A DNA stretch of 64,000 bases. Origin: Streptomyces sp. M92 (lineage in GTDB: Bacteria; Actinomycetota; Actinomycetes; Streptomycetales; Streptomycetaceae). The stretch is taken from contig NZ_CP101137.1 in the NCBI RefSeq assembly GCF_028473745.1, forward strand, positions 930,001-994,000, given 5' to 3'. The number at the start of each line of letters is the position of its first letter. Position 1 is the first letter of the stretch. The notes under the pieces are model-generated. The model was given only the letters and a program-made list of their open reading frames with translations. It was not told the origin of the DNA and did no database searches. Both the position numbers and the translations under genes were made by a program. This document shows positions 8,685 to 16,514 of this stretch, in pieces.

Positions 8685-9574
8685 CACTGCATGTCCTCGC
8701 TGATGCTCTCGATCAGTCTGAGCGAGTCCTTGGGAGCCAGGCTCAGTCGCGCGGTGCGGTCGAAGAACGAGGCGTACGTAGCGCTTTCGACCTCGTTCTC
8801 GACCCACACGGTAGCCGCGATGGTGTCGACGTGGACCACGTCCACGGCTTCGGGCTCGACGAACGAGACGATGCTGAAGGCGCCGGCCATGCAGGCGTGT
8901 CCGCCCGCACGGAACGGCAGCACCTGAAGCCGCACGTTGGGCAGTTGAGTCAGCTCCAGGATGCGGTGAAGCTGCGCGCGCATCACCTCGGGGCCTCCGA
9001 CCTGTTGCCGTAGGGCCGCTTCCCAGATGACCGCGTACAGCTGGAGAGGCTCGCTCCCCTCCAGCCGCTCCTGCCGCTTCGTTCGGACGTCGACGACGCC
9101 CTCGATCTCGTCCGGGTCCGTCCAGACGCCCTCACTGACCACCAGAGCCCGGGTGTACTCAGGGGTCTGGAGCAGGCCGGGCACGAACGCCTGCTGCCAG
9201 GTGCGGACGGTACCGGCCACGTCCTCCATGGAGATGTACTCCGCCACCGCCTCTGCCTGCGGCGAGTGCCTCCACCATCCCCTCGCCTTGCGGCGTTCCC
9301 GGTCCAGACGGGCGAGTCCGAGCAACCTGTTGACGGTTCGGTCTTCCCGCACCCCGTAGAACTCGCACAGTACGCGGATGTCCGGGTCACGCATGGGCAC
9401 CCAGCCGCGTTCCATCTTCACGACCTTCGTCGCGGTCGCGGAGATGGCACCGGCCGCCTGCTGCTGCGTCCTGCCCGCCGCATCGCGCAGACGTAGCAAC
9501 TCGGCACCCAGCTTGCGGCCCAGAACCGTCGAAACCCGGTTTCCTGCGGCTTGAGTTGATCGCGTCACCAGCAC
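8684..9574 (-). CDS. XRE-type regulator with DUF5753 domain (WhiJ-like)
   Basis: About 296 residues. The N-terminal helix-turn-helix covers about residues 15-70 (LRDAAGRTQQQAAGAISATA, KMERGWVPM). The C-terminal DUF5753 region (about 100-280) includes LLQTPEYTRAL and the FRAGGHACMAGAFSIV segment. The start is uncertain: GTG codons at 9574 and 9568 fit the family length, while the frame stays open to 9769 with poor codon use. It is divergent from an anti-sigma-like ATPase gene and followed by DUF397, the classic three-gene WhiJ/AbaA-type arrangement of Streptomyces. Confidence 0.85.
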   Translation of the reverse strand: MLVTRSTQAAGNRVSTVLGRKLGAELLRLRDAAGRTQQQAAGAISATATKVVKMERGWVPMRDPDIRVLCEFYGVREDRTVNRLLGLARLDRERRKARGWWRHSPQAEAVAEYISMEDVAGTVRTWQQAFVPGLLQTPEYTRALVVSEGVWTDPDEIEGVVDVRTKRQERLEGSEPLQLYAVIWEAALRQQVGGPEVMRAQLHRILELTQLPNVRLQVLPFRAGGHACMAGAFSIVSFVEPEAVDVVHVDTIAATVWVENEVESATYASFFDRTARLSLAPKDSLRLIESISEDMQ

Positions 9575-9608
9575 AGTGTGCCGCCCATCCACAACCGCGT
9601 CGAACTCT

Positions 9609-9624
9609 GGGGAATTAATTCCCC
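9609..9624. promoter_or_regulatory. perfect 16-bp palindrome GGGGAATTAATTCCCC
   Basis: A perfect dyad in the 193-nt divergent region between the DUF5753 regulator and the ATPase gene. It is an AT-rich core in a very GC-rich background, 35 nt from the regulator start. It is a plausible operator for the regulator; binding is inferred from position only. Confidence 0.55.
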
Positions 9625-9767
9625 GAAGCGATTGCCCCCGCGCAACCATGCCAACTACTTTGTGTACCCAGCCGCTCACTCTGCGGTCCGCCCGGCGGAA
9701 GCGCACCGTCCTGCCCCCGCAGGCACGGCAGAGACACCGCCGCCCACACATGGAGAGACACATCGCC

Positions 9768-10256
9768 ATGGCAGAACCCGTGCCGTTGCCGCCCGTACCG
9801 CTCCCCCACGAAGACCTCCTCGACTACACCCCCACCCAGCGCAGCGTCCCCCTCGCCCGACGCAGAGCCGCACGTCTTGTCACCGAGTGGGGCCGGCCCG
9901 CACTCGCCGGAGACGTCGCCCTCGTCGTCTCGGAACTGATGACCAACGCCCTGCTGCACGGCAGCCTCCGGGGACGGCTCATCCGCGTGCACCTCACCCT
10001 CGATCACCGCACCCTGCGGGTCGAGGTGAGCGATCCGCGCGGTGAGCGGTTGCCGCGTCCCCGCCGGACAGAGGACGCCGGCGAGCAGTTCGGGCGGGGA
10101 CTCCTCCTGGTCGGAGCGCTGTCCGCGCGGTGGGGCTGGGAACCGCGCACCGTCGGCAAGACGGTCTACGCCGAGTGGGACACCCCGCCCGCCAGGCCGG
10201 GGAACTCGTCCGCCAGGCCGCAAGGACGGCAGAGGCCATGCGGGTGGAGTTCCTGA
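9768..10256 (+). CDS. HATPase_c (RsbW/anti-sigma-like) ATP-binding protein
   Basis: 162 residues with a GHKL ATPase fold as in anti-sigma kinases. The N box is ELMTNALLH at about residues 64-72, the G1 region is VSDPRG and the G2 box is GRGLLLV. ATG at 9768 is preferred because GGAGAG lies 10 nt upstream; an ATG at 9750 is an alternative. It is divergent from the WhiJ-like gene. Family members may phosphorylate or sequester partner regulators. The last 15 or so residues are unusual and may derive from fusion with the decayed gene that follows. Confidence 0.8.
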   Translation: MAEPVPLPPVPLPHEDLLDYTPTQRSVPLARRRAARLVTEWGRPALAGDVALVVSELMTNALLHGSLRGRLIRVHLTLDHRTLRVEVSDPRGERLPRPRRTEDAGEQFGRGLLLVGALSARWGWEPRTVGKTVYAEWDTPPARPGNSSARPQGRQRPCGWSS

Positions 10257-10590
10257 GTGGCTCACCCGGGCCTGTGTGCGCGAGCGGCCCGAACTGTGGC
10301 TGAACTCCGGGCAGGGCCTGGCCGTCGGCGCCCACCATGAGGGCCGCGCCCGCCCGGACGGCGCCCTCGCCCCGTCGGAGGCCTTCGCCGGCCAGGGCGA
10401 ATGGGCCGACCCCACCCCTGTCCTCACTCCGCCACCGACCGCCGCGACCGCGTCGCCAAGCCCCGGGCCTAAGCGGAGGCCGCCATCCCGGTCCATCCGC
10501 TGATCGACCGGGACACTTGCGAGGTCAAGGTGCACAGCCGCCCGGACGGCGGGCGGTACGAGACCGCGCAGACGCCGGCTGGGTGCGCTG
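10238..10590 (+). pseudogene. decayed Uma2-family (DUF820) endonuclease-like gene
   Basis: No intact frame, but three frames together spell a Uma2 protein. MRVEFLSG starts at 10238 and a GRARPDG segment lies near 10340-10370. In a third frame, TDRRDRVAKPRA is followed by a TAA where Uma2 proteins have Tyr, then AEAAIPVHPLIDRD and VKVHSRPDGGRYET. At least one frameshift and one nonsense change are needed to explain this. Uma2 genes are abundant in Streptomyces and often decay. The family call rests on motif order, not on a search. Confidence 0.6.
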
Positions 10591-10643
10591 ACCCGTCCCG
10601 TCCCCGGCGGCCCGGCGGCCCGGCGTACGAGAGGCCCGGACCG

Positions 10644-11180
10644 TCAGGCGGAAATGCCGTCGATCCGGGCCATGGCGTCCTCCGCGCCGTACGGCTGCAA
10701 GTACGGCAGCCAGCGCGGGTCCCGGTGACCCGTGCCGATGATGCGCCAGGCCAGCCCGGTGGGCGGGGCGGGCTTGTGGCGCAGGCGCCAGCCGATCTCG
10801 CCGAGGTGGCGGTCGGCCTTGACGTGGTTGCAGCGGCGGCAGGAGGCCACCACGTTGTCCCACGCGTGCAGGCCACCGCGGCTGCGCGGGATGACGTGGT
10901 CGACGCTGGTGGCGACGGCGCCGCAGTACATGCAGCGGCCCCCGTCCCGGGCGAAGAGCGCCCGGCGGGTGAGCGGGACGGGCCCCCGGTAGGGCACCCG
11001 CACGAACCGCTTGAGCCGGACCACGCTGGGTGCGGGCACGGTGACGGTCGCGCTGTGCAGGTAGGCGCCGGACTCCTCGAGGCACACGGCCTTGTTCTCC
11101 AGGACGAGGACGAGCGCGCGGCGGAGCGGTACGACGCCGAGTGGCTCGTACGACGCGTTGAGGACCAGGACATGCGGCAC
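10644..11180 (-). CDS. HNH endonuclease family protein
   Basis: 178 residues. The HNH/beta-beta-alpha-metal motif comprises two CxxC-like pairs (RCMYCGAVA and CRRCNHVKAD) around TSVDHVIPRSRGG, with the DH of the motif and the final N-K. The N-terminal part (VLNASYEPLGVVPLRRAL) is typical of a conserved actinobacterial HNH subgroup. GTG start with AAGGAGG upstream. These stand-alone proteins are usually housekeeping-associated and poorly characterised; nuclease activity is inferred. Confidence 0.85.
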   Translation of the reverse strand: MPHVLVLNASYEPLGVVPLRRALVLVLENKAVCLEESGAYLHSATVTVPAPSVVRLKRFVRVPYRGPVPLTRRALFARDGGRCMYCGAVATSVDHVIPRSRGGLHAWDNVVASCRRCNHVKADRHLGEIGWRLRHKPAPPTGLAWRIIGTGHRDPRWLPYLQPYGAEDAMARIDGISA

Positions 11181-11490
11181 GGGTGCCTCCTTGGGCGTCG
11201 GCGGCGCGTGGCTCGCGCCGGGACGATCTGCAGTCAGTCTCCCCTCATGGCTGGTGGAAGCGCCACCATGTCCCGGTAACGGGCTGGGAGTGTTTTCGAC
11301 CACACGGGGTGCATCCCCATGACCGTGACCAGTTCAAGCGCGGGTGAGCGGGGGCTTACCCGCGAACTTCGCGCCGTTGAGCACGTGGTGCCCCGTTAGT
11401 GTGGTGATTCCGTCCGTCCGGTGACCGTTCCGTGACCTTGCTGCGACCCCCGCCGGGGGCGGGCGGCACCGCACCTGGAGGTATTCCGCC
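11181..11490. other. divergent intergenic region, HNH gene / mscS
   Basis: 310 nt between divergent genes. It contains a short perfect hairpin (TGGTGG and CCACCA, 11252-11268) and a possible GCGGGT/ACCCGC dyad near 11340-11357. No convincing -35/-10 pair stands out. A GGAGG element precedes the mscS GTG start. Confidence 0.35.
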
Positions 11491-12588
11491 GTGTCCCTGT
11501 CCGCCGCCGTCCCACTGGCCGCCGGCCCGTCGCCGTCGCCGTCGCCCTCGGAGTCGTCGACGCCGGCGGTACCGTCGCTCCAGGACGCCCAGGAGAGCGC
11601 GTCGAACGCCGCCGGCTGGGTCGAGGAGAACTGGTCGACGTGGCTCGCGATCGGGCTGCGGGTGCTGCTCGTCGTGGTGATCGCGGTGGTGCTGCGCGCG
11701 GTGGTGCGGCGGGCGATCACCAAGCTGATAGAGCGGATGAACCGCCGGGCCGGGACGGGTGCCAGTACGGCGCTGAGCGGACTGCTGGTCAACGCCGAGC
11801 GGCGGCGCCAGCGCTCCGAGGCCATCGGGTCCGTGCTGCGCTCGGTGGCCAGCTTCCTCATCCTCGGCACGGCGGCCCTGATGGTGCTGGGCACCTTCCA
11901 GATCAACCTGGCCCCCCTGCTGGCCTCCGCCGGTGTCGCGGGCGTCGCGATCGGCTTCGGCGCCCGCAACCTGGTCACCGACTTCCTCTCCGGCGTCTTC
12001 ATGATCCTGGAGGACCAGTACGGCGTCGGTGACAGCATCGACGCGGGCGTGGCCTCCGGCGAGGTCATCGAGGTCGGGCTGCGGGTGACCAAGCTGCGCG
12101 GCGACAACGGCGAGATCTGGTACGTCCGCAACGGCGAGGTCAAGCGGATCGGCAACCTCTCCCAGGGCTGGTCGACGGCGGGCGTGGACGTGACCGTCCG
12201 CTCCGACGAGGACCTGGGGAAGGTGAAGGAGACCATCGCCGCGGTCGGCGGGCGGATGAGCAAGGAGGAACCCTGGAACGAGATGCTCTGGGGCCCGGTC
12301 GAGGTGCTCGGCCTGGACTCCGTCCTGCTGGACTCCATGGTGGTGCGGGTCTCCGCGAGGACCATGCCCGGCAAGTCCCTCACCGTCGAGCGCGAGCTGC
12401 GCTGGCGGATCAAGGGGGCCTTCGACGCGGCCGGCATCCCGATCGTCGGCGGTCCTCAGGTGCCGGGGCAGGAGGCCGCGGCGCCCGATCCGACCGCGGG
12501 CATGGCGGCCCCGTCGGCCTACTCGAGCACCGTGTCCCCGCAGTCCATCGCGGCGTCCCCGATCCCGCCGCCGAGCACCACCAAGTAG
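11491..12588 (+). CDS. MscS-family mechanosensitive ion channel
   Basis: 365 residues. A Pro/Ser-rich N-terminus is followed by three membrane segments at about 50-72, 115-137 and 145-170. The pore helix and downstream beta domain read VAGVAIGFGARNLVTDFLSG, then VGDSIDAGVASGEVIEVGLR, the standard MscS motif order. It releases solutes on hypo-osmotic shock. The C-terminus is a Pro/Ser/Ala tail. GTG start with GGAGG about 10 nt upstream. A stem-loop at 12610 probably ends the transcript. Confidence 0.9.
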   Translation: MSLSAAVPLAAGPSPSPSPSESSTPAVPSLQDAQESASNAAGWVEENWSTWLAIGLRVLLVVVIAVVLRAVVRRAITKLIERMNRRAGTGASTALSGLLVNAERRRQRSEAIGSVLRSVASFLILGTAALMVLGTFQINLAPLLASAGVAGVAIGFGARNLVTDFLSGVFMILEDQYGVGDSIDAGVASGEVIEVGLRVTKLRGDNGEIWYVRNGEVKRIGNLSQGWSTAGVDVTVRSDEDLGKVKETIAAVGGRMSKEEPWNEMLWGPVEVLGLDSVLLDSMVVRVSARTMPGKSLTVERELRWRIKGAFDAAGIPIVGGPQVPGQEAAAPDPTAGMAAPSAYSSTVSPQSIAASPIPPPSTTK

Positions 12589-12609
12589 CGGCGCCGCCCG
12601 CGCCCCGCA

Positions 12610-12646
12610 CCGCCCCCGAGGTGACGACCACGTCGCCCGGGGGCGG
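12610..12646 (+). terminator. stem-loop after mscS
   Basis: Arms CCGCCCCCG (12610-12618) and CGGGGGCGG (12638-12646) pair over 9 bp with a 19-nt loop, 21 nt after the mscS stop. Streptomyces terminators often lack a U-tract, so this is a plausible terminator. Confidence 0.5.
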
Positions 12647-12691
12647 CCTCTTGACGGCTCCCGCCGGGCGGGTCTACGTTTCACGACCAAC

Positions 12692-12704
12692 AGGAAACTT
12701 TCCT
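12692..12704. promoter_or_regulatory. palindrome AGGAAACTTTCCT, candidate ROK operator
   Basis: A perfect 13-bp dyad centred on one base, about 90 nt upstream of the ROK gene. From memory it matches the operator type reported for the ROK repressor CsnR of the chitosanase system. It would give autoregulation of the ROK-GH4-kinase operon. Confidence 0.65.
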
Positions 12705-12790
12705 AACAGTCGCCGCCGACGGGCGCGGCCGGTGGACTTCGCCGTCCCGCACTGAGAAGCGGAGCGGCCGAGAGGCAGGTGGGGACGGGC

Positions 12791-14005
12791 ATGGCAGCAA
12801 CCGCCGGTACGCCGGGCACCCCGCGCGTCCTGCGCGCCATGAACGACCGGGCCGCGCTCGACCTCCTGCTGGAGCACGGGCCGCTGTCCCGCGCCCGCAT
12901 CGGCAAGCTCACCGGCCTGTCCAAGCCGACCGCCTCCCAGCTGCTGGCCCGCCTGGAGGCAGCGGGGCTGGTGCTGGCCGGCGGCACGACCGAGGGGCGT
13001 CCCGGTCCCGGCGCCCAGCTCTACGGGGTGAACCCGGCCGCCGCGTACGCCGCCGGACTCGACGTCACCCCGGGCCGCCTGCTCGCGGCGGTCGCCGACG
13101 TCACCGGGCGCACGGTCGGCCGGTACGAGCTGCCCACCCCGGGCCGCCGCCCCGCCGCCCCGGTCGTCCAGCAGGTCACCGACGCCCTGGACGGCGCCGT
13201 GAAGGCGGCCGGACTCGCCCGGGGCGACGTCCACCGCCTCGTCATCGGCACCCCGGGCGCCTTCGACCCGGGCACCGGACGGCTGCGCTACGCCTCCCAC
13301 CTGCCCGGCTGGCACTCCCCCGCCCTCCTCGGCGAAATCGCCGCCGCGCTGCCGATGCCGGTCGAGTACGAGAACGACGTCAATCTCGCGGCCGTGGCGG
13401 AGCAGCGGCTCGGTGCCGCCCGGGGGCACGGCGACTTCGTCCTGCTGTGGAACCAGGAGGGGCTGGGCGCCGCCCTGGTCCTGGGCGGCCGGCTGCACCG
13501 CGGCTGGACCGGCGGCGCCGGCGAGGTCGGGTTCCTGCCGGTACCCGGCGCTCCGCTGGTCCGCAAGGTCAGCCGCACGGGCAGCGGCGGTTTCCAGGAA
13601 CTGGCCGGCGCACAGGCCCTGCCGAGGCTGGCCCGCGAGCTGGGCGTCGAGCCCGTGCCGTCCGGGCCGTACACCGAGTCGGCCGCCGCCCTGCTCGCCT
13701 CGGCCGCCGGGCACCGCGACGACCGCCCCCACCACCGCCTGCTCCAGACCTACGCCACCCGCCTCGCGACCGGCCTCGCCTCCCTGGTCTCCGTCCTCGA
13801 CCCCGAGCTGGTGGTGCTCAGCGGCACGGCCCTCACCGCGGGCGGCGAGCCGCTGCGCGCCCTGCTCCAGGACGAGCTGGAGGAGCTGGCCGCCTCCCGG
13901 CCCCGCCTCGTCCTCGGCGGCGTGACCGCCGACCCCGTACTGCGCGGCGCGCTGGAGACCGCGCTCGCGACCACCCGCGACGAGGTCTTCGACACCTCGC
14001 GCTGA
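12791..14005 (+). CDS. ROK-family transcriptional repressor (CsnR-like)
   Basis: 404 residues. The winged helix at about 15-75 (LEHGPLSRARIGKLTGLSK, PTASQLLARLEAAGLV) is followed by an ROK sugar-binding domain. That domain has VIGTPGAFDPGTGRL, YENDVNLAAVAE and a GGAGEVGFLP segment. The catalytic zinc-type cysteine cluster of ROK kinases is absent, fitting a regulator. ATG 12791 is used; GTG 12779 is an alternative. It heads an operon with a GH4 glycosidase and a sugar kinase, and in S. coelicolor the corresponding repressor CsnR controls chitosan-oligosaccharide use. Orthology is inferred from motif and context. Confidence 0.83.
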   Translation: MAATAGTPGTPRVLRAMNDRAALDLLLEHGPLSRARIGKLTGLSKPTASQLLARLEAAGLVLAGGTTEGRPGPGAQLYGVNPAAAYAAGLDVTPGRLLAAVADVTGRTVGRYELPTPGRRPAAPVVQQVTDALDGAVKAAGLARGDVHRLVIGTPGAFDPGTGRLRYASHLPGWHSPALLGEIAAALPMPVEYENDVNLAAVAEQRLGAARGHGDFVLLWNQEGLGAALVLGGRLHRGWTGGAGEVGFLPVPGAPLVRKVSRTGSGGFQELAGAQALPRLARELGVEPVPSGPYTESAAALLASAAGHRDDRPHHRLLQTYATRLATGLASLVSVLDPELVVLSGTALTAGGEPLRALLQDELEELAASRPRLVLGGVTADPVLRGALETALATTRDEVFDTSR

Positions 14006-14065
14006 CCCGCACCGCCCGCTTTTCACCCGCCCATGCCCTGGGAGTCCCCGGTCCGGTACCCCCAC

Positions 14066-14083
14066 CCCGCCCTCGAGGGCGGG
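14066..14083. repeat. perfect 18-bp palindrome CCCGCCCTCGAGGGCGGG
   Basis: Lies in the 100-nt gap between the ROK and GH4 genes, 22 nt before the GH4 start, just ahead of its AAGGAGA ribosome site. In RNA it would form a tight hairpin. It marks the junction where related operons carry transporter genes. Confidence 0.6.
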
Positions 14084-14105
14084 CCATCCACGAAGGAGAA
14101 ACGCG

Positions 14106-15371
14106 ATGAAACTCACCGTGGTCGGCGGCGGTTCGACCTACACACCGGAACTGGTCGACGGCTTCGCCCGGTTGCGCGACACGCTGCCCGTCGGGGAACT
14201 GGTCCTCGTCGACCCGGCGGCCGACCGGCTGGAGCTGGTCGGCGGCCTCGCCCGCCGCATCTTCGCCAAGCAGGGGCACCCCGGCCGGGTGGTCACCACC
14301 TCCGACCTGGACGCCGCCGTCGACGGCGCCGACGCCGTGCTGCTCCAGCTGCGGGTGGGCGGGCAGGCGGCCCGCGAGCAGGACGAGACCTGGCCCCTGG
14401 AGTGCGGCTGCGTCGGCCAGGAGACCACCGGCGCGGGCGGCCTCGCCAAGGCGCTGCGCACGGTGCCGGTGGTGCTGGAGATCGCCGAGCGGGTCCGCCG
14501 TGCCAACCCGGACGCCTGGATCATCGACTTCACCAACCCGGTCGGCATCGTGACCCGAGCCCTGCTGCGGGCCGGGCACCGGGCGGTGGGCCTGTGCAAC
14601 GTGGCGATCGGGCTGCAGCGCAAGTTCGCCGCCCTGCTCCGGGTGGCGCCCGCCGACGTCCACCTGGACCACGTCGGGCTCAACCACCTCACCTGGGAGA
14701 CCGGCGTCCGCCTCGGCGGCCCCGAGGGCGAGGACGTGCTGCCCCGGCTGCTGGCCGAGCACGGGGACGCGGTCGCCGCCGACCTGCGCCTGCCCCGGCC
14801 CCTCCTGGACCGCCTGGGCGTCGTCCCCTCCTACTACCTGCGCTACTACTACGCCCACGACGAGGTCGTGGACGAGTTGCGCAGCAAGCCGTCCCGGGCC
14901 GCCGAGGTGGCGGCGATGGAGCGGCAGCTGCTGGGGATGTACGGCGACCCGGCCCTCGACGAGAAGCCCGAGCTGCTGGCCAAGCGCGGCGGCGCCTACT
15001 ACTCCGAGGCGGCCGTGGACCTCGCCGCCGCCCTGCTCGGCGGCTCGGGCTCCCCGTACCAGGTGGTGAACACCCGCAACCGGGGCACACTGCCCTTCCT
15101 GCCCGACGACGCGGTGATCGAGGTGCCGGCCGCGGTGGGCGCGAAGGGCGCCGTCCCGTTGCCGGTGCCGGCCGTGGACCCGCTGTACGCGGGGCTGATG
15201 GCGAGCGTGACGGCGTACGAGGACCTGGCCCTGGACGCGGCCCTGCGCGGCGGCCGGGAACGGGTCTTCCGGGCGCTGCTCGCCCACCCGCTCGTCGGCC
15301 AGTACGCGTACGCCGAGCAGCTCACCGACCGGCTGATCGCACACAACCGGGAGCACCTGGCGTGGGCCTGA
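14106..15371 (+). CDS. GH4 family 6-phospho-beta-glucosidase-like glycosidase
   Basis: 421 residues. GH4 enzymes use NAD+ and a divalent metal for a redox-assisted hydrolysis. The NAD motif is VVGGGSTYTPELVDGFARL at the N-terminus. The metal-site motif is GLCNVAIGLQ near residues 160-170, and the catalytic NH is in DHVGLNHLTWE near 187-197. ETTGAGGLAKALRTVP is also conserved. ATG start with AAGGAGA. In the csn-type operon the equivalent enzyme (CsnH) is thought to process imported glucosamine oligosaccharides; substrate here is inferred. Its end overlaps the kinase start by 10 nt. Confidence 0.9.
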   Translation: MKLTVVGGGSTYTPELVDGFARLRDTLPVGELVLVDPAADRLELVGGLARRIFAKQGHPGRVVTTSDLDAAVDGADAVLLQLRVGGQAAREQDETWPLECGCVGQETTGAGGLAKALRTVPVVLEIAERVRRANPDAWIIDFTNPVGIVTRALLRAGHRAVGLCNVAIGLQRKFAALLRVAPADVHLDHVGLNHLTWETGVRLGGPEGEDVLPRLLAEHGDAVAADLRLPRPLLDRLGVVPSYYLRYYYAHDEVVDELRSKPSRAAEVAAMERQLLGMYGDPALDEKPELLAKRGGAYYSEAAVDLAAALLGGSGSPYQVVNTRNRGTLPFLPDDAVIEVPAAVGAKGAVPLPVPAVDPLYAGLMASVTAYEDLALDAALRGGRERVFRALLAHPLVGQYAYAEQLTDRLIAHNREHLAWA

Positions 15372-16333
15372 CCGGAAGCGTCCTCGCCGTCGACGCGGGG
15401 AACAGCAAGACGGACGTCGCCGTGGTGGCGGCCGACGGGGAGGTGCTCGCCACGGCGCGCGGCGGCGCCTTCCGGCCGCCCGCCGTGGGCGTCGAACGGG
15501 CCGTGGACGTCCTGGCGGAGGCGGTCGGCCGGGCCTTCGCCGCGGCCGGCGTCACCGCCGTCGACCACGTCTCGGCGTGCCTGGCCAACGCCGACCTGCC
15601 GGTGGAGGAGGAGCAGTTGGCCGCCGCGCTGCGCGCGCGGGGCTGGGGCGCGAGCGTGGACGTGCGCAACGACACGTTCGCGATCCTGCGGGCCGGCGTC
15701 GACGAGCCGCGCGGGGTAGCCGTGGTGTGCGGGGCGGGCGTCAACTGCGTCGGCATGCGCCCGGACGGGCGCACCGCCCGCTTCCCGGCCCTCGGACGGC
15801 TGTCCGGCGACTGGGGCGGCGGCTGGGGGCTGGCGGAGGAGGCGGTGTGGCACGCGGCGCGGGCGGAGGACGGGCGCGGGGAGCCCACGGAGCTGGCGCG
15901 GACGCTGCCGGGCCACTTCGGGCTCGGCTCGATGTACGCCCTCATCGAGGCCCTGCACCTGCGCCACGTCGAGCCCGTCCGGCGGCACGAGCTGACGCCC
16001 GTGCTGTTCGCGACGGCGGACGGCGGCGACCGGATCGCGCGGGCGATCGTCGACCGGCAGGCCGACGAGGTGGTCGCCATGGCCACGGTCGCGCTGACCC
16101 GGCTGGACCTACTGGCCGAGCCGGCACCGGTGGTGCTGGGCGGCAGCGTCCTGGCGGCGCGTCACGCGCGGCTCGACGACCGGATACGGGAGCTGCTGGC
16201 GGCCCGCGCCCCCGAGGCCGTACCGCGCGTGGTGACGGCCCGGCCCGTACTGGGCGCGGTGCTGCTGGGGCTGGACCGGACGGGGGCGTCGCCCGGGGCG
16301 TACGCGCGGGCGCGGGACCACTTCGGCGGCTGA
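15362..16333 (+). CDS. BadF/BadG/BcrA/D-type sugar kinase (glucosamine or N-acetylglucosamine kinase)
   Basis: 323 residues with an ASKHA ATPase fold. Phosphate 1 is LAVDAGNSKTDVAVV at residues 7-21, the central motif is VVCGAGVNCVGM, followed by GDWGGGWGLAEEAVWHAAR, and the adenosine motif VVLGGSVLAAR is near 259-269. The GTG start is inside the GH4 coding end (10-nt overlap), so translation is coupled. CsnK, the enzyme in the same position in S. coelicolor, is reported as a glucosamine kinase, making that the best guess. Product would feed amino-sugar catabolism. Confidence 0.85.
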   Translation: MGLTGSVLAVDAGNSKTDVAVVAADGEVLATARGGAFRPPAVGVERAVDVLAEAVGRAFAAAGVTAVDHVSACLANADLPVEEEQLAAALRARGWGASVDVRNDTFAILRAGVDEPRGVAVVCGAGVNCVGMRPDGRTARFPALGRLSGDWGGGWGLAEEAVWHAARAEDGRGEPTELARTLPGHFGLGSMYALIEALHLRHVEPVRRHELTPVLFATADGGDRIARAIVDRQADEVVAMATVALTRLDLLAEPAPVVLGGSVLAARHARLDDRIRELLAARAPEAVPRVVTARPVLGAVLLGLDRTGASPGAYARARDHFGG

Positions 16334-16350
16334 GGCCCACCGCTCGCGGA

Positions 16351-16394
16351 CGCCGCCGGAGCCGGCCCGGGGAACCGGACCGGTTCCGGCGGCG
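16351..16394 (+). terminator. strong stem-loop after the sugar kinase gene
   Basis: A 15-bp stem with one G-U pair (arms 16351-16365 and 16380-16394, CGCCGCCGGAGCCGG with its complement) and a 14-nt loop, 18 nt after the kinase stop. It separates the sugar operon from the sensor cassette. Confidence 0.75.
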
Positions 16395-16514
16395 TATTCA
16401 TGGGCAGGGGTGGTGCGTTGACCCGTGTCGGATCAAGATCGGGTGAAGTCCGGTGCGAATGCCGGTGCGGGCAGCGATACTTGCGGCGACGGATGACCAT
16501 GGGGGAGGTCAGCA

